Assembly: GCA_030765045.1 (NCBI GenBank) | Contig: CM060964.1 | Coordinates: 277,268,888 to 277,332,887, forward strand | DNA length: 64,000 nt | Source of the DNA: Tenodera sinensis | Taxonomy: Eukaryota; Arthropoda; Insecta; Mantodea; Mantidae | Direction of reading: 5' to 3' | Shown: piece after piece, positions 1-9,535 of the stretch | Layout of the letters: every line of letters begins with the position of its first letter | How positions within the stretch are numbered: the first letter of the stretch is position 1 | Notes under the pieces: generated by a model | What the model saw: only the letters and a program-made list of their open reading frames with translations | Told to the model about the DNA's origin: nothing | Database searches by the model: none | Made by a program: the position numbers and the translations under genes

Positions 1-679
1 ACCCACCGTCCCTTAAGTAACCTGATTTATATAGCTTTATTTCAAGCATATATACCTATAACTAAATGTATAAATGTAACCTGAGTGGGAATTATTTCAA
101 TTACGTGTATTACTACAAGTTGTGCAATAAATGGGTACAACATAATACTACATGTCCGCAATAAGCGAAGTTGAGCATTTTGTAACTTTGGTTATGTTGT
201 ACTAATACAAAATATAGACATTTATTGTGATATGAAGAAACATTAGGTTAGGTCAGTGCATTCTGAAGCTGATTGAAGTTTATCTATTCTAGTGTAGGTA
301 ATATTAAGACTGGGTTTAATGTTGGTGATAATCGGAAGTACTCCACAAACTTTTGTCCTTCAGATGCCTCATAACCAAAATCACATAGGCATCTTCTGAA
401 CTACAATTAACAGACATGGGATGTACCTCAGAGGTTTTCCACAACTTTGCTCATTATCAGTATTATCTGTTAATTCATCAACCAAAATACACAAAAATAT
501 CAAGTATCCAACTCACTTTCTTCACTTCCATGCAGCTTTCTCAACCACATTTCAGCCATTTTACTCAATAGTATGGTGTTTTCAGTTTTAAGTTTTCAGT
601 TTGGCTTCCGAGGAAAGCATAACTGGAAACTGACTGAAAGGATCTTAAGTTTTCAGTTTTCAGACTGGAAGAAAGCAAT
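1..679. other. No recognisable gene
   Basis: AT-rich sequence without a convincing coding region on either strand. A short inverted repeat (GTACAACATAA at 135-145 and its complement at 192-202) is the only structure seen. A minus-strand stretch near 512-560 opens with an ATG and meets a GTGAGT donor-like site, but no continuing exon could be found, so it is not called. Confidence 0.5.
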
Positions 680-689
680 GCTTTATTCT

Positions 690-960
690 TTCCCTTATTA
701 TTTTGAATGCAAAGCATATTTGACTCAGCTTTGAGGTCAACTTCTCAATATGGGTGTTCCATTGCAAGCATTCATCTATCCACACGCCTAAGAATTTTAT
801 ACTGTTTACAAAGGTAATTAATGGTTTTATTTTCAAATTGAATACCAGGTTGATATATTGTGTTCCTTATATATCTAAAAGATATTGCTTGTGTTTTATT
901 TTTTATTAATTACAGCTTATTTTTACAGAATCAAGATTGTAGTTGGCTCTCTGATTCCCC
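690..960 (-). pseudogene. Degenerate non-LTR reverse transcriptase fragment
   Basis: Read on the minus strand, about 720-915 gives a patch with the thumb-region signature of CR1/jockey-type reverse transcriptases, including IKFLGVWIDECLQWNTHIEK, preceded in another frame by KTQAISFRY. Only this short C-terminal part of the RT survives; the catalytic FADD block is absent and frames change. It is a decayed 5'-truncated LINE scrap. The exact family cannot be assigned from so little. Confidence 0.6.
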
Positions 961-969
961 TTTTTGCCC

Positions 970-1505
970 TACAATTATGTCTATAACTTATACTTTGATC
1001 TACTATTGCTTATGCTACATCAGGATTTAAAAGGCTGTTATTTATTGACTTGAATGCCAATGTGCAGGTGGGCATGGCTTTTGAAATGCATTCATTATCC
1101 CATTGTGGCAAAATCCCTTACAATTTTGAAGTTTAAATCAGGCAGTGCATGTAAGCAGAGATATCTTGTGGGACTTTTGGCAAACATTCATCCTGGTAAA
1201 ACAGTGCTAAAGTATGTTCAAATTTTTGTCTCTGTACATGTGTCAATCACATGGTCATGCTTTTCTGAATTTTATATAAGAAGTTTTGTTTCTAAAAAGA
1301 AATTACAAATTGCAGTGACTTCAGCTGTTACTGAATTCAGTATTGTATTGTATTTATTTCAGCCATAGAAACATGATACATATGTTATAGGATACATCAA
1401 CTTATACACACATGCGCACACACACAGACAAATAATTACATGGAATTTATAGCATTGTCAATACACGATATTCATTCAATAAATATTATGCTAATTCACA
1501 TAAAG
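970..1505. other. No recognisable gene
   Basis: A 104-codon open frame lies at 1054-1368 on the plus strand, but its translation shows no domain or compositional sign of a real protein. A CA-rich stretch lies near 1405-1430. Nothing else is supported. Confidence 0.5.
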
Positions 1506-1509
1506 TAAC

Positions 1510-3912
1510 AAGAAATAATAAAAAGGAACGTAAAGAATTTAAGAAAGATTTGAAACAAGAAAGAAAATGTGATCCTAGCACTCAATGCAATATCTTCTTT
1601 CAAAATTTTAATATGAAAGAACTGAACATTGCAATAAATAATCTAAAAAACAAAAAGTCTCCTGGACCAGATCACATACATCCAGAGTTTATTATCCTGG
1701 AAAATCACTGTACCTGCTGAATGGCGAAAAGCAATAACTGTCCCACTCTTGAAGAAAGATAAAACAGCATCAGAAATAAAAAATTATAGACCAATAGCGC
1801 TTACTAGCATAATAGCAAAAGTGATGGAAAGAATGGTGTCAAACAGGTTAAATTGGTTTCTAGAATCTCAAAATGTAATATCCCCATGTCAAGCTGGATT
1901 CAGAGAGTTTCACTCTACAAATGAACAAGTCTTACTTCTCAGTCAAGAAATCAAAGACTCCTTCAACAGGAAAGAAGATAATGTATCAGTTTTTATTGAT
2001 TTCAAAAGTGCATATGATTCTATATGCAGAACAAAACTACTAAAGAAAGTAAAAAAAATTGGGATACAAGGTCCAATGTTTTCGTGGCTATGTCATTTCC
2101 TAACACAACACTTTATTGCTACCAGATATGGAAGAAATATATCTAAACACAAATAAGTACACCGTGGCTTACCACAAGGTGCAGTGCTCAGCACTACACT
2201 TTTTAATATATTTATTAATGATCTGCCACAACAAATACAAGAATAACATGTGAAGTGTGCACTAATTGCTGATGACTTAGTAATGTGGACTTCAAAACCA
2301 AAAAGCAAAAGTACAGAAGTAGAAAAAACCATGCAACAATCCTTAAACAACCTACAAAAGTGGACCAAAGAAAATTTAATGACTGTTAATACAACAAAAT
2401 CAAACTACCAAATCTTTTCACTAAGAAAAAAACCACTAAAAATAAAATAAAATTTTGAGGGCCAACAATTACCAGAAACAAAGGAAGCAAAGTATTTAGG
2501 AGTTACATTCGCTACCAAACTTACATGGACGAAACAAATAGAAAATGTAATACCAAGAGCAGAAAGGCCCCTTTCACTGTTAAAATGTCTAACAGGAATG
2601 AAGTGGGGATGTTCCAGAGCAACTCCTAACACAACATACAATGTATATATAAAGCCATTATTTACTTACTCTTATAACAGCAAATACAAAAAAAATTCAA
2701 ATCTTTCAAAACCAAAGTTTGAGACTAATTACAGGTGTTATCAAAACCACACCAATAGCAGCTATGGAAATACTAACCAACCAATACCCCATTGAATATA
2801 AAATAGAAAAGGCGGCTCTTATTCAACACGAAAACTTGATCAGACTCCCATTCAATACATGGCACAAGAGAAATTTTACACATACACTAAAGACTCAGGA
2901 GAGCTTTCTTTCCAAAATTCAAGACATCAAGAAGAATTTATACCTTCCTAATTCAAAGGAAAACTTCATATCTAAAATCAATCCGACACAAACATTAGAC
3001 ATCACATATTATTTACACCTGACAGAAGAAGTTAAGAAAAGTGATACTCCAACTAGTGTTCTAAAATTATTGGCATTAGAGACAATCCATACTAGATTTC
3101 CAGAACATGAATGGCTCCATATTTATACTGATGGATCATTGATATCAAACCGAGATGGAGCAGGGGCTGGAGTCACATGTCAGCTCTTTTCCTATTACAA
3201 ATCTTTAAGTTAAGGAACTACAAATTTGATGGAGAAATTGAAGCAATTCAAATGGCCCTACAAAATCTTTTGTACAGAATTTCACATTTTCATCAAGCAG
3301 TTATTCTCTCAGATTCCAGGGCAGCAATTATAGCAATTACTTCCAAGTTGTCACCGAAAAACCAAACAATTATAGTGTTGGAAAATCCTTACCCATCTAA
3401 CAGCACATCAAAAATACCTAGTCTTCCAATGGATACCAGCTCACTGTGGACTGAGTGGTAATGAGAAAGCTGATTTTCTTGCAAAAAAAGGTACCAGTAG
3501 TGTACAGAAATCTATTGTTAATCTACCATTTAATGCAGCTAAAAGATTAGTCGACTCTGAATACAAAAAAATTATTGAACAATATTACTATGAATAATCA
3601 AAGAATAAACGATGGGAACTATCAATCATTCAAACAGTAATTCCTGAGTATCCTCGAAAAACAGCAGTTGCAACCTTCAGGTTGGTTGATTACAGGACTT
3701 GATTGTCTGGCAAAACATTTAAACAGAATTGGGATATATTCTTCACCACTCTGTCCTCTATGTGATCTGCAAGAGGAAATGGATCGAGATCACCTTCAAA
3801 TATGCCCGGCCACTTCTAGTGCCCCATCCATCAGTAAAAAATATTGGAGAGCAAGAGGATTAATGACTTTATTGTCAGAAATTCAGCATTAGCTAACAAC
3901 AACAATACACAA
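1510..3912 (+). pseudogene. I-like LINE copy 1, 5'-truncated and broken (RT + RNase H)
   Basis: Relic of a non-LTR retrotransposon polyprotein lacking the endonuclease. The RT begins with a NLKNKKSPGPDHIHPEF-type linker near 1640-1690, then NYRPIALTSIIAKVMERM (from about 1779), FIDFKSAYDS (about 1990), LPQGAVLST (about 2168) and the catalytic block as IADD (about 2265-2280). RNase H follows: IYTDGS (about 3121), SDSRAA (about 3310) and PAHCGLSGNEKADFLAKKG (about 3437). A C-terminal Cys/His stretch, CPLCDLQEEMDRDH, ends at 3892. Frames 1749-2156, 2250-2450, 2719-3213, 3177-3461 and 3668-3892 are separated by stops and shifts. The 3' end is a short (CAA)n tail at about 3896-3911. It converges on copy 2 and belongs to the same family. 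Domain order suggests the I/Ingi group. Confidence 0.85.
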
Positions 3913-4094
3913 AAACTGTGATATAATGAAACAACATATACAGTGACATCATTAATGTACAAAAAGAATAATACACTTTGATATAATAAATATAATCTTA
4001 AATATAGTAATATAACAAGCATGTTACACTTTCTATGACATTTTACCATTTTAATATACAAAACACAATAACTTCAAAGGATAAAGTCACAAGA

Positions 4095-4107
4095 TATTTG
4101 ATAATAT
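4095..4107. repeat. Target-site duplication, left copy
   Basis: TATTTGATAATAT here is repeated exactly at 7645-7657. The two copies bracket the minus-strand I-like LINE at its (CAA)n 3' end and its 5' end, as expected for target-primed reverse transcription. Confidence 0.85.
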
Positions 4108-4118
4108 GTTGTTGTTTT

Positions 4119-4851
4119 CTAGTGCCGTGCATCTGGCAATGAAGCCATTAGCATTCGTGCTTTCCAATACTTTTGAACTGTAGTTTCTTCTGATCTTAAT
4201 GCTTCACAGGTCTTCAAGTGGTCTTCGTTCATTTCTGCTGGATCGTTACACAGGACACATATTGGTGAGGCTGAGATACCTATTCTGTAGAGATGACTTG
4301 CTAGAAAGTCGGAAGGCTGCAACCGCTGTTTTCCTTGGTCTCTGGGGGATTATATCTGGGTTGGAAAGTAGTGTAATCCATTTTTTATCTTTGGCATTTG
4401 TTTCTATTTCTTGTAGGTATGAATGAGAAAATTTTTTAATGATCAAGCGTTTTATTGAGGAATATGAGAAATTGAATTTAGACTTTTGTTTTGTTGTTGT
4501 GCCTTTCTTTGCAAGTGAGTCTGCAGCTTTGTTCCCCATGACTCCACAGTGTGCTGGAATCCATTGGAGATGAACAGTCTTATTAACTTTTTGGAGTTGT
4601 GTTAACATTTTGTAGCATTCTCTAATTTTTGTTGACTTCTTTGTAGTATTTGAACATATTCCCTGAATTGCAGCTTTAGAATCCGAAAGAATTACTGCCT
4701 TGTTAAATTTATTTAAGGGAAGATTTAATAATTCTCGGAGAGCAATGTGAATAGCCTCTATTTCTCCATCATAATTTGTTGTGTCTCTGCCAACAGAATG
4801 ATAAAAGGAAAAATGTGAACACGTAACTCCAGCTCCAGTAAGGTTTTCCAT
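4119..4851 (-). pseudogene. I-like LINE copy 2: RNase H and C-terminal Cys/His domain
   Basis: Two overlapping minus frames (4246-4851 and 4119-4322) together encode RNase HI followed by the element's C-terminus. Visible in order: GAGVTCSHFSFYHS, the acidic patch YDGEIEAIHIALREL, SDSKAAIQG, WIPAHCGVMGNKAADSLAKK with the conserved His and Asp, then ISASPICVLCNDPAEMNEDH, a Cys/His stretch. RNase H removes the RNA strand during reverse transcription. A frameshift near 4250-4320 separates the two parts. The final residues are almost identical to the LINE fragment at 16219-16434, so the copies are closely related. Confidence 0.85.
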
Positions 4852-4897
4852 GGAGGATCCATCAGTATATATGTGCAGCCATTCTTCTGTGGGATAT

Positions 4898-5790
4898 CTA
4901 GTATTGATTGTTTCCAGAGCTAGAAGTTTTTGTATTTCTTTTGGTGTGTCTGATTTCCTCTATTAATTCCAAACTGAAGGTAGGTTGCAATAATTCCAAT
5001 GGATTTTCTCTTATAAGTAGATTTTCTCTGGTGTTAGGAATGTTCAATTTGGATTTAATCTGTGTTACCTTTTCTAGGAAACTACTATGAGTTTTAAGGA
5101 TTGAAGGGGGGAGGTTCTCTTCTGTCCATTTAGAGTTTGGCAGTCGCAACATTTTCTCGTGTTGGAGCAATGCTTGTTCTTCTATTTTTGTTGTTATTGA
5201 TGGGGTCCGTGTTAAGGCAAGCATGGCATCAATAGGTGTGGATTTAACTGCTCCAGTGATTAGGCAAAGAGCCTGATTTTGTATTTGTTCAAGTTTATTG
5301 ATGTTAGTATTTGCTGCTGTTATTAAAGCTTCAGAACAGTACAAGAGGTTTGGTTTAATGTACATTTTGTATATTGTGTTAAGGACTCTCCTTGAGCAGC
5401 CCCATTTAGCACCAGCTAACCGTTTCAGGATTTGCAGTTTCTTTTCAACCTTTTCTGAGATGTTTGTTATATGTTTTTTCCAACTTAGCTTTCTGTCGAA
5501 AGTGATGCCTAAGTATTTGGCATCAACTGCTTTGAGTGGTTTACCATTATAATTTATGTTAATATTAACTGGTTTGTATTTTAGTGTTAATAATTCATAA
5601 TTTGTTTTTTCCACATTGATAGTCATGAGGTTTTTGGAGCTCCATTCATGTACTTTGTTTAGGGCTGTCTCTATTCTGTCTTTAATTAATTCAGGTTTTT
5701 TTGAAGAGCCTGGAGTCCAAATGACTACATCGTCAGCAAATAAAGCAATTTTGGTTTCTAAGGTTTTTATTATTAATGGAAGGTCATTTA
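4898..5790 (-). pseudogene. I-like LINE copy 2: RT palm (FADD) and thumb
   Basis: The frame at 4898-5626 encodes the RT thumb and connection, with KAVDAKYLGITFDRKLSWKK and IYKMYIKPNLLYCSEALIT. Upstream in the same reading sense, FADDVVIWTPGSSKKPE is read at about 5700-5740, so the catalytic Asp pair is present. A (TA)16 microsatellite interrupts the palm just before this block. The downstream RNase H region lies at 4851-4119. Confidence 0.8.
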
Positions 5791-5793
5791 CTC

Positions 5794-5796
<3 letters not shown>

Positions 5797-5829
<33 letters not shown>
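5797..5829. repeat. (TA)16 microsatellite inside the RT palm
   Basis: An uninterrupted TA run replaces the stretch that in copy 1 reads FNIFINDLP. Here the minus-strand frame reads LFNI followed by YI repeats, then NDLP. The microsatellite therefore grew between RT motif B (LPQGAVLST) and the FADD motif. Confidence 0.9.
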
Positions 5830-5832
<3 letters not shown>

Positions 5833-5886
5833 AAAGAGTGTTGTGCTCAGAACAGCACCTTGTGGAAGTCCTCGGTGTGTTTGTTT

Positions 5887-6237
5887 CTATTTGGAAATGT
5901 ATGTATTATATTTTGTGGCACAAAATCTTTGTGAAATAAACTGAGTTATCCATTTAAGCATGTTACTTTTCACACCTATTGATTGCAACTTCTCAATTAA
6001 TTTGTTTCTCCAGACTGAGTCATATGCTGATTTAAAATCAATGAATTCTGCCAAGGTATCCTCCTTTCTATTGAAAGCTTCCTTGATGTCTTGGCTTAGT
6101 AGAAGTACATTTTCACTTGTACTGTGATTCTGTCTGAAGCCGGTCTGTGAACTATTAATTAAGTTGTAATATTCTAGGAACCAGTTAAGTCTAGATGCCA
6201 CCATTCTTTCCATCACTTTTGCAATAACACTGGTCAA
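5887..6237 (-). pseudogene. I-like LINE copy 2: RT fingers and palm
   Basis: Encodes the N-terminal RT blocks: VIAKVMERMVASRLNWFLEY, QTGFRQNHSTSENVLLLSQD and FIDFKSAYDSVWRNKL, matching copy 1 residue for residue at most sites. It ends where the (TA)n-expanded block begins, and upstream it is separated from the endonuclease by the tandem duplication at 6257-6643. Confidence 0.85.
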
Positions 6238-6256
6238 AGATATTGCCCTGAAACTA

Positions 6257-6643
6257 TTAATATTGTTTTTCTTTATTCATTTCATCTGTTGACTTGAACT
6301 CTGATTCTAACAGTATATTACACTTCCCTTCTATTTCATTTTGGATACTGGACCAATCTGCTTTTTTAAAATTTCAAGAAGTTTTAATTTTTGGTTTGTT
6401 ACTTTTATTTATTAGACCTCTTATGGAGTTTATGGTGATTCTGTGTTCTATTAATATTGTTTTTCTTTATTCATTTCATCTGTTGACTTGAACTCTGATT
6501 CTAACAGTATATTACACTTCCCTTCTATCTCATTTTGGAAACTGGACCAATCTGCTTTTTTAAAATTTCAAGAAGTTTTAATTTTTGGTTTGTTACTTTT
6601 ATTTATTAGACCTCTTATGGAGTTTATGTTGATTCTGTGGCCT
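6257..6643. repeat. 194-bp tandem duplication in the EN-RT linker
   Basis: The sequence starting TTAATATTGTTTTTCTTTAT at 6257 starts again at 6451 and runs nearly identically to about 6643, differing at only a few positions such as TTTCATT versus CTCATT. It duplicates the coding linker between endonuclease and RT and contributes to the broken frame. Confidence 0.9.
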
Positions 6644-7386
6644 GAACCTGGGTCTTCTATTATTTCTCTTTTTGTATTGTCAATGATGTCAGATGACACC
6701 ATCAGAAGGTCAGGATTTGTACCCGAACCATTATAATGAAGGTAAGTGGGTGGATCATTTGGATTAAATATTAATTCCATTGTTGATGAGTTTAATAGGT
6801 CTTCTATGACTCTTCCTGCTGAATTTATATCTCTGTAGCCCCACCTAGGGGAGTGTGCATTAAAATCACCTATTAAAATACTTTTGGGTTCTATGGGAAT
6901 AGAATTTAGATCTAGTGCATTGTCTGGAGGATTGTGGATACTGTAAATTCTATAGTGGTAGTTACTTTTCCATACTTCAATTTTAACTATTTCTAATTTA
7001 TCTTGTTCTTTCATTGTTTTTTGGATTTGAATAGTAGCTTTCATATTACTTTTAATTCCTGCAAGAATACCACTTGCTATTTGACGAGCTTTTGGAAGTA
7101 TATGTATAGTGTACTGATCCATTTCAAAGTATATTTCATGTTCTTCTGATATATTGGCTTCTTGTACTGGGAAGACATCTATATCTTGGTCTTTTAATAT
7201 TTTCATTAGCTCTTGTTTTTTAGACTGGGACATGCCTCCTGCATTCCATTGTAGAATTCTTAAAGTATTGGAATTGTTGTGATGAAATTTGCCTAAAGAT
7301 GTCCCCACCCGGAGATCCGATTGGGGGACAGTTTTAACTCCGGAATGTTTATCTTTAGGACTCATACTCATGTATGTGACTTTCAT
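6568..7386 (-). pseudogene. I-like LINE copy 2: APE-type endonuclease
   Basis: A 272-codon minus frame encodes an exonuclease-endonuclease-phosphatase domain that nicks target DNA to prime reverse transcription. Motifs in order: LRILQWNAGGMSQSKKQEL (start, Asn), VFPQVEANI-type block with the catalytic Glu as VQEANI, SILIGDFNAHSPRWG (Asp and Asn), NPDLLMVS, and the terminal block as GSGHRININS, where the family norm is SDH, so the catalytic Asp-His pair is degraded to Gly-His. The frame runs into the duplicated linker and stops. The chosen ATG at 7386 gives about 45 residues before the domain. Confidence 0.85.
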
Positions 7387-7644
7387 GTAACTGTTTTCTT
7401 AACGGGCACCAGTTTTACAATGTGGCAGTTACATCACCCGACTTAAACCCCCATTTTGCAAGGAGGACCACACCTCTCGTTGGTCAACGGGTCCATCGGA
7501 CCTAGCCGGGAGGACTAAATAGGTGGTATTTAGATCCACCGACCTTCCCCTCATGTGCCTCTGAGGGACGCTGATAGGCCAGCACATATGTAAATGGCAT
7601 TTCCTCCATTTTAGATGAAACAGTTATACCGCTGTGATTCGGTC

Positions 7645-7657
7645 TATTTGATAATAT
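7645..7657. repeat. Target-site duplication, right copy
   Basis: Exact repeat of TATTTGATAATAT at 4095-4107. It marks the 5' boundary of the minus-strand LINE. Confidence 0.85.
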
Positions 7658-7817
7658 CAAGCTGAAATTAATCACAATATTCTATAATTCTGTAGTATTG
7701 TATCACAATTCTATAATAATAGAATTATTTTTTTTCTTTAAAAACCTCCACATCAACAATATAATTATACAGTAAATAATATATTCATTGTACACAGGAA
7801 AACTCTAGACTAAAAAA

Positions 7818-8176
7818 CTACCACTTTATGTGAGGCCAAGATTTAGAAATTCCTGTGTGGTATACGGCATGCAAAATAATAGAAGTTTGAGAGGTAGAAC
7901 TGGAACTTAAAAATTCAATGCCACAACTGGGATTTGAACCACAGACCATCCGCTTACCAGGCGACTGCTCTAACCATTGAGCTATTGTGACAAGTTGCCA
8001 GAATGGCATTAAATTCTCAAACCAGTTCCTATTTCTCCTGGTAAACCACAAAGGCAGTCTCACATCAGAGACAAATTACCCCAATAGTGACTTACTATTG
8101 TAAGTACTTTATGTCCCAGGATTAAATAACCTTCAGATGGTAATTATTATTTATTTATGCCAACAAACTTACTGTT
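7818..8176 (-). repeat. tRNA-headed dispersed repeat, minus copy
   Basis: Read on minus, this starts with a TGGCATAAATAAATAATAAT-type segment, runs through TACCATCTGAAGGTTATTTA and a conserved stretch into the tRNA-like module at 7920-7991, and ends with GTTCCAGTTCTACCTCTCAA. The same order occurs on the plus strand at 8740-9110 with few differences, so the two form an inverted pair around the MITE at 8181-8695. Its tail signature also occurs at 8696-8740, before the plus copy, suggesting that units can sit in tandem. It is probably a SINE; no target duplication could be assigned. Confidence 0.6.
7920..7991 (-). other. tRNA-like module (Thr-GGT-like), not a functional tRNA
   Basis: On minus, GTCACAA and TTGTGGC give a perfect 7-bp acceptor stem. 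The D arm GCTC...GAGC is intact and the anticodon loop CTGGTAA would read GGT (Thr). The anticodon stem has a G-A mismatch, and the T arm (CTGTGGTTCAAATCCCAG) needs a bulged T to pair. The TTCAAAT loop is the expected B-box core. The defects and the repeat context point to a SINE promoter head rather than a tRNA gene. Confidence 0.6.
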
Positions 8177-8180
8177 GGTG

Positions 8181-8695
8181 TTAACCCTTTCATGCCCGGT
8201 GTGTATTATAAGATACATAGGCTCTTTTTTTCCTATTTGTACTAGTTTTAACTTTTTTTTCTGCTATATTCTTGTTATACTGTCTGTCACCAATTAAAAA
8301 TACATATTTGAGACGTTTTGAATTGTAAAAAATTATGTTTTTTACAATTTCCATTGTAGTGTTTTTTTTTTTTTTTTTTTAATAAGAAAAGAAGCAAAAT
8401 CCATGCAACCGCAGTCAAATGATACCCCGTCATCATCCACACGTGCCATCACACCGATTATTTTACATGGGCCCTTCCCGTCCTTTACCACAGGCACATT
8501 TGACTGCGGTTGCCGAGACTCGAACTCACGACCTCAGATTTTGAGTGCATGGCCAGTGCACTACATGTTGCCTTAACGATCATGGCTATTCAAGCCAGCA
8601 GGCTGGAGGTGTCCCAGACCGCCTAATCTAAACCGGTTTCGAATTAGAGGAAGAATGGCATAAGTAGCAAAATAATTCAGGTATTAAAGGGTTAA
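8181..8695. mobile_element. piggyBac-like MITE (TTAA duplication)
   Basis: The segment is bounded by TTAA at 8181-8184 and 8692-8695. Its inner ends, CCCTTTCATGCCCGG on the left and the complement CCCTTTAATACCTGA on the right, share CCCTTT and most of the next bases. TTAA duplication plus CCC-starting termini is the hallmark of piggyBac-type elements. No transposase frame fits within about 510 bp, so it is non-autonomous. It carries a nested tRNA-like repeat (8406-8590) and lies between two inverted tRNA-headed repeats. A related left-end fragment lies at 22240-22392. Confidence 0.6.
8406..8590 (-). repeat. Nested tRNA-like SINE fragment
   Basis: On minus, 8587-8511 resembles a long-variable-arm tRNA: a TAGCCATGATCGTTAAGGCA A-box-like start, a perfect anticodon stem GTGCA/TGCAC, and GAGTTCGAGTCTC as B box. 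It is followed by a GC-richer tail. A 16-bp inverted pair CAACCGCAGTCAAATG (8406-8421) and its complement (about 8497-8512) brackets the tail. It fits a class-II-tRNA-derived SINE inside the MITE. Confidence 0.5.
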
Positions 8696-8739
8696 GTTCC
8701 AGTTCTACCTCTCAAACTTTGCCCACACATGGCTTGTGT

Positions 8740-9110
8740 ATTTAAAAACACCAAAAGTAAGTGTTGGCATAAATAAATAATAATTACCATCTGAAGGTTA
8801 TTTAATCCTGGGACATAAAGTACTTACAATAGTAAGTCACCATTGGGGTAATTTGTCTCTGATGTGAGACTGCCTTTGTGGTTTACCAGGAGAAATACAA
8901 ACTGGTTTGAGAATTTAATGCCATTCTGGCAGTTTGTCACAATAGCTCAATGGTTAGAGCAGCCGCCTGGTAAGCGGAAGATCTGTGGTTCAAATCCCAG
9001 TTGTGGCATTGAATTTTTAAGTTCCAGTTCTACATCTCAAACTTTGCCTTCACACGGCTTGTGCGTTTAAAAACACTGACAGTAAGTTTGTTGGCATAAA
9101 TAAATAATAA
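8740..9110 (+). repeat. tRNA-headed dispersed repeat, plus copy
   Basis: Plus-strand counterpart of the repeat at 7818-8176, with the same order: GTGTTGGCATAAATAAATAA, TACCATCTGAAGG, GTGAGACTGCCTTTGTGG, the tRNA-like module (8936-9007), then GTTCCAGTTCTAC and a second TTGGCATAAATAAATAATAA tail. The tail abuts the 3' end of a minus-strand LINE fragment. Confidence 0.6.
8936..9007 (+). other. tRNA-like module (Thr-GGT-like), second copy
   Basis: Same 72-nt module as 7920-7991. The acceptor stem GTCACAA/TTGTGGC is perfect and the anticodon loop is CTGGTAA. The anticodon stem (GCCGC/GCGGA) is better paired than in the other copy, but the T stem carries the same extra T. A shared defect implies both derive from one already altered SINE master rather than from an active tRNA. 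Confidence 0.6.
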
Positions 9111-9535
9111 TAAAAGTTTATTTAACTTAGTTTTGAATTGTTTATTATTCAGTGATTTTATTTTCTGTGGTAATTTATTATATAAACAAATTCCTTTATG
9201 GGCAATGCTATTGAGGCTTTTGTTAATCCTATGGGAGTTTAAATGCAAATTATTTGCTATTCTGGTTTTCTGCAAATGAAAATCAGAATTTGTTTCAACG
9301 ATCTTGCATTCTGGTGCACTGCACACTGTTTCTAAGATATACACAGAAGCAACAGGTAGTATTTTTAATTCTTGAAGGATGCCTTTACTAGGGGTTCGAA
9401 TATGTACCTTTTTCATTATTCTTATAATTTTCTTTTGAATTTTAAATACCTGGGATACTTTTGGTGATGCACCCCATAATGGTATGGCATAGGAGATGTG
9501 AGCTTGCACATAGCCAAAATACACTGACCGCAGGA
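9060..9535 (-). pseudogene. CR1/Daphne-like LINE, 3' end of RT
   Basis: A minus frame (9030-9524) encodes the region after the RT catalytic core in CR1/Daphne-type elements: YVQAHISYAIPLWGASPKVS, then VFKIQKKIIRIMKKV and a C-terminal LYNKLPQKIKSLNNKQFK motif. The last residues (after FIYANKLT) read through the neighbouring SINE and are not genuine. No catalytic residues remain. It is a 5'-truncated LINE insertion, related to but distinct from the element at 10816-12705. Confidence 0.75.

Larger units (their letters stand above)
4108..7644 (-). mobile_element. I-like LINE copy 2, complete insertion with 13-bp TSD
   Basis: A complete non-LTR element of about 3.5 kb. On the minus strand it runs from a 5' leader (about 7644-7387) through endonuclease, RT, RNase H and a terminal Cys/His motif to a (CAA)n tail (GTTGTTGTT on plus at 4108-4116). 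A perfect 13-bp duplication flanks it. The leader is only about 260 bp before the endonuclease frame, so there is no room for a separate gag-like ORF1; this is a single-ORF design. The frame is broken by a (TA)n expansion, a 194-bp tandem duplication and several stops, so the copy is dead. Having EN, RT and RNase H with a trinucleotide tail resembles the I superclade; the clade placement is inference. Confidence 0.85.

Noticed and set aside
512..560. Minus-strand first exon (MAEMWLRKLHGSEE then a GTGAGT donor)
   Set aside because: No acceptor-bordered continuation could be found downstream on that strand; the pieces at 300-480 lie in different frames with stops.
1054..1368. 104-codon plus-strand open frame
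   Set aside because: No domain, no splice or start context, AT-rich spacer composition.
1510..7644. One rearranged LINE in the first 7.6 kb
   Set aside because: Copy 1 has its own (CAA)n end near 3.9 kb, lies on the opposite strand, and copy 2 has exact target duplications, so there are two insertions.
8936..9007. Functional tRNA-Thr gene
   Set aside because: T stem needs a bulged base, the copy sits within a dispersed repeat, and its partner at 7920-7991 shares the defect.
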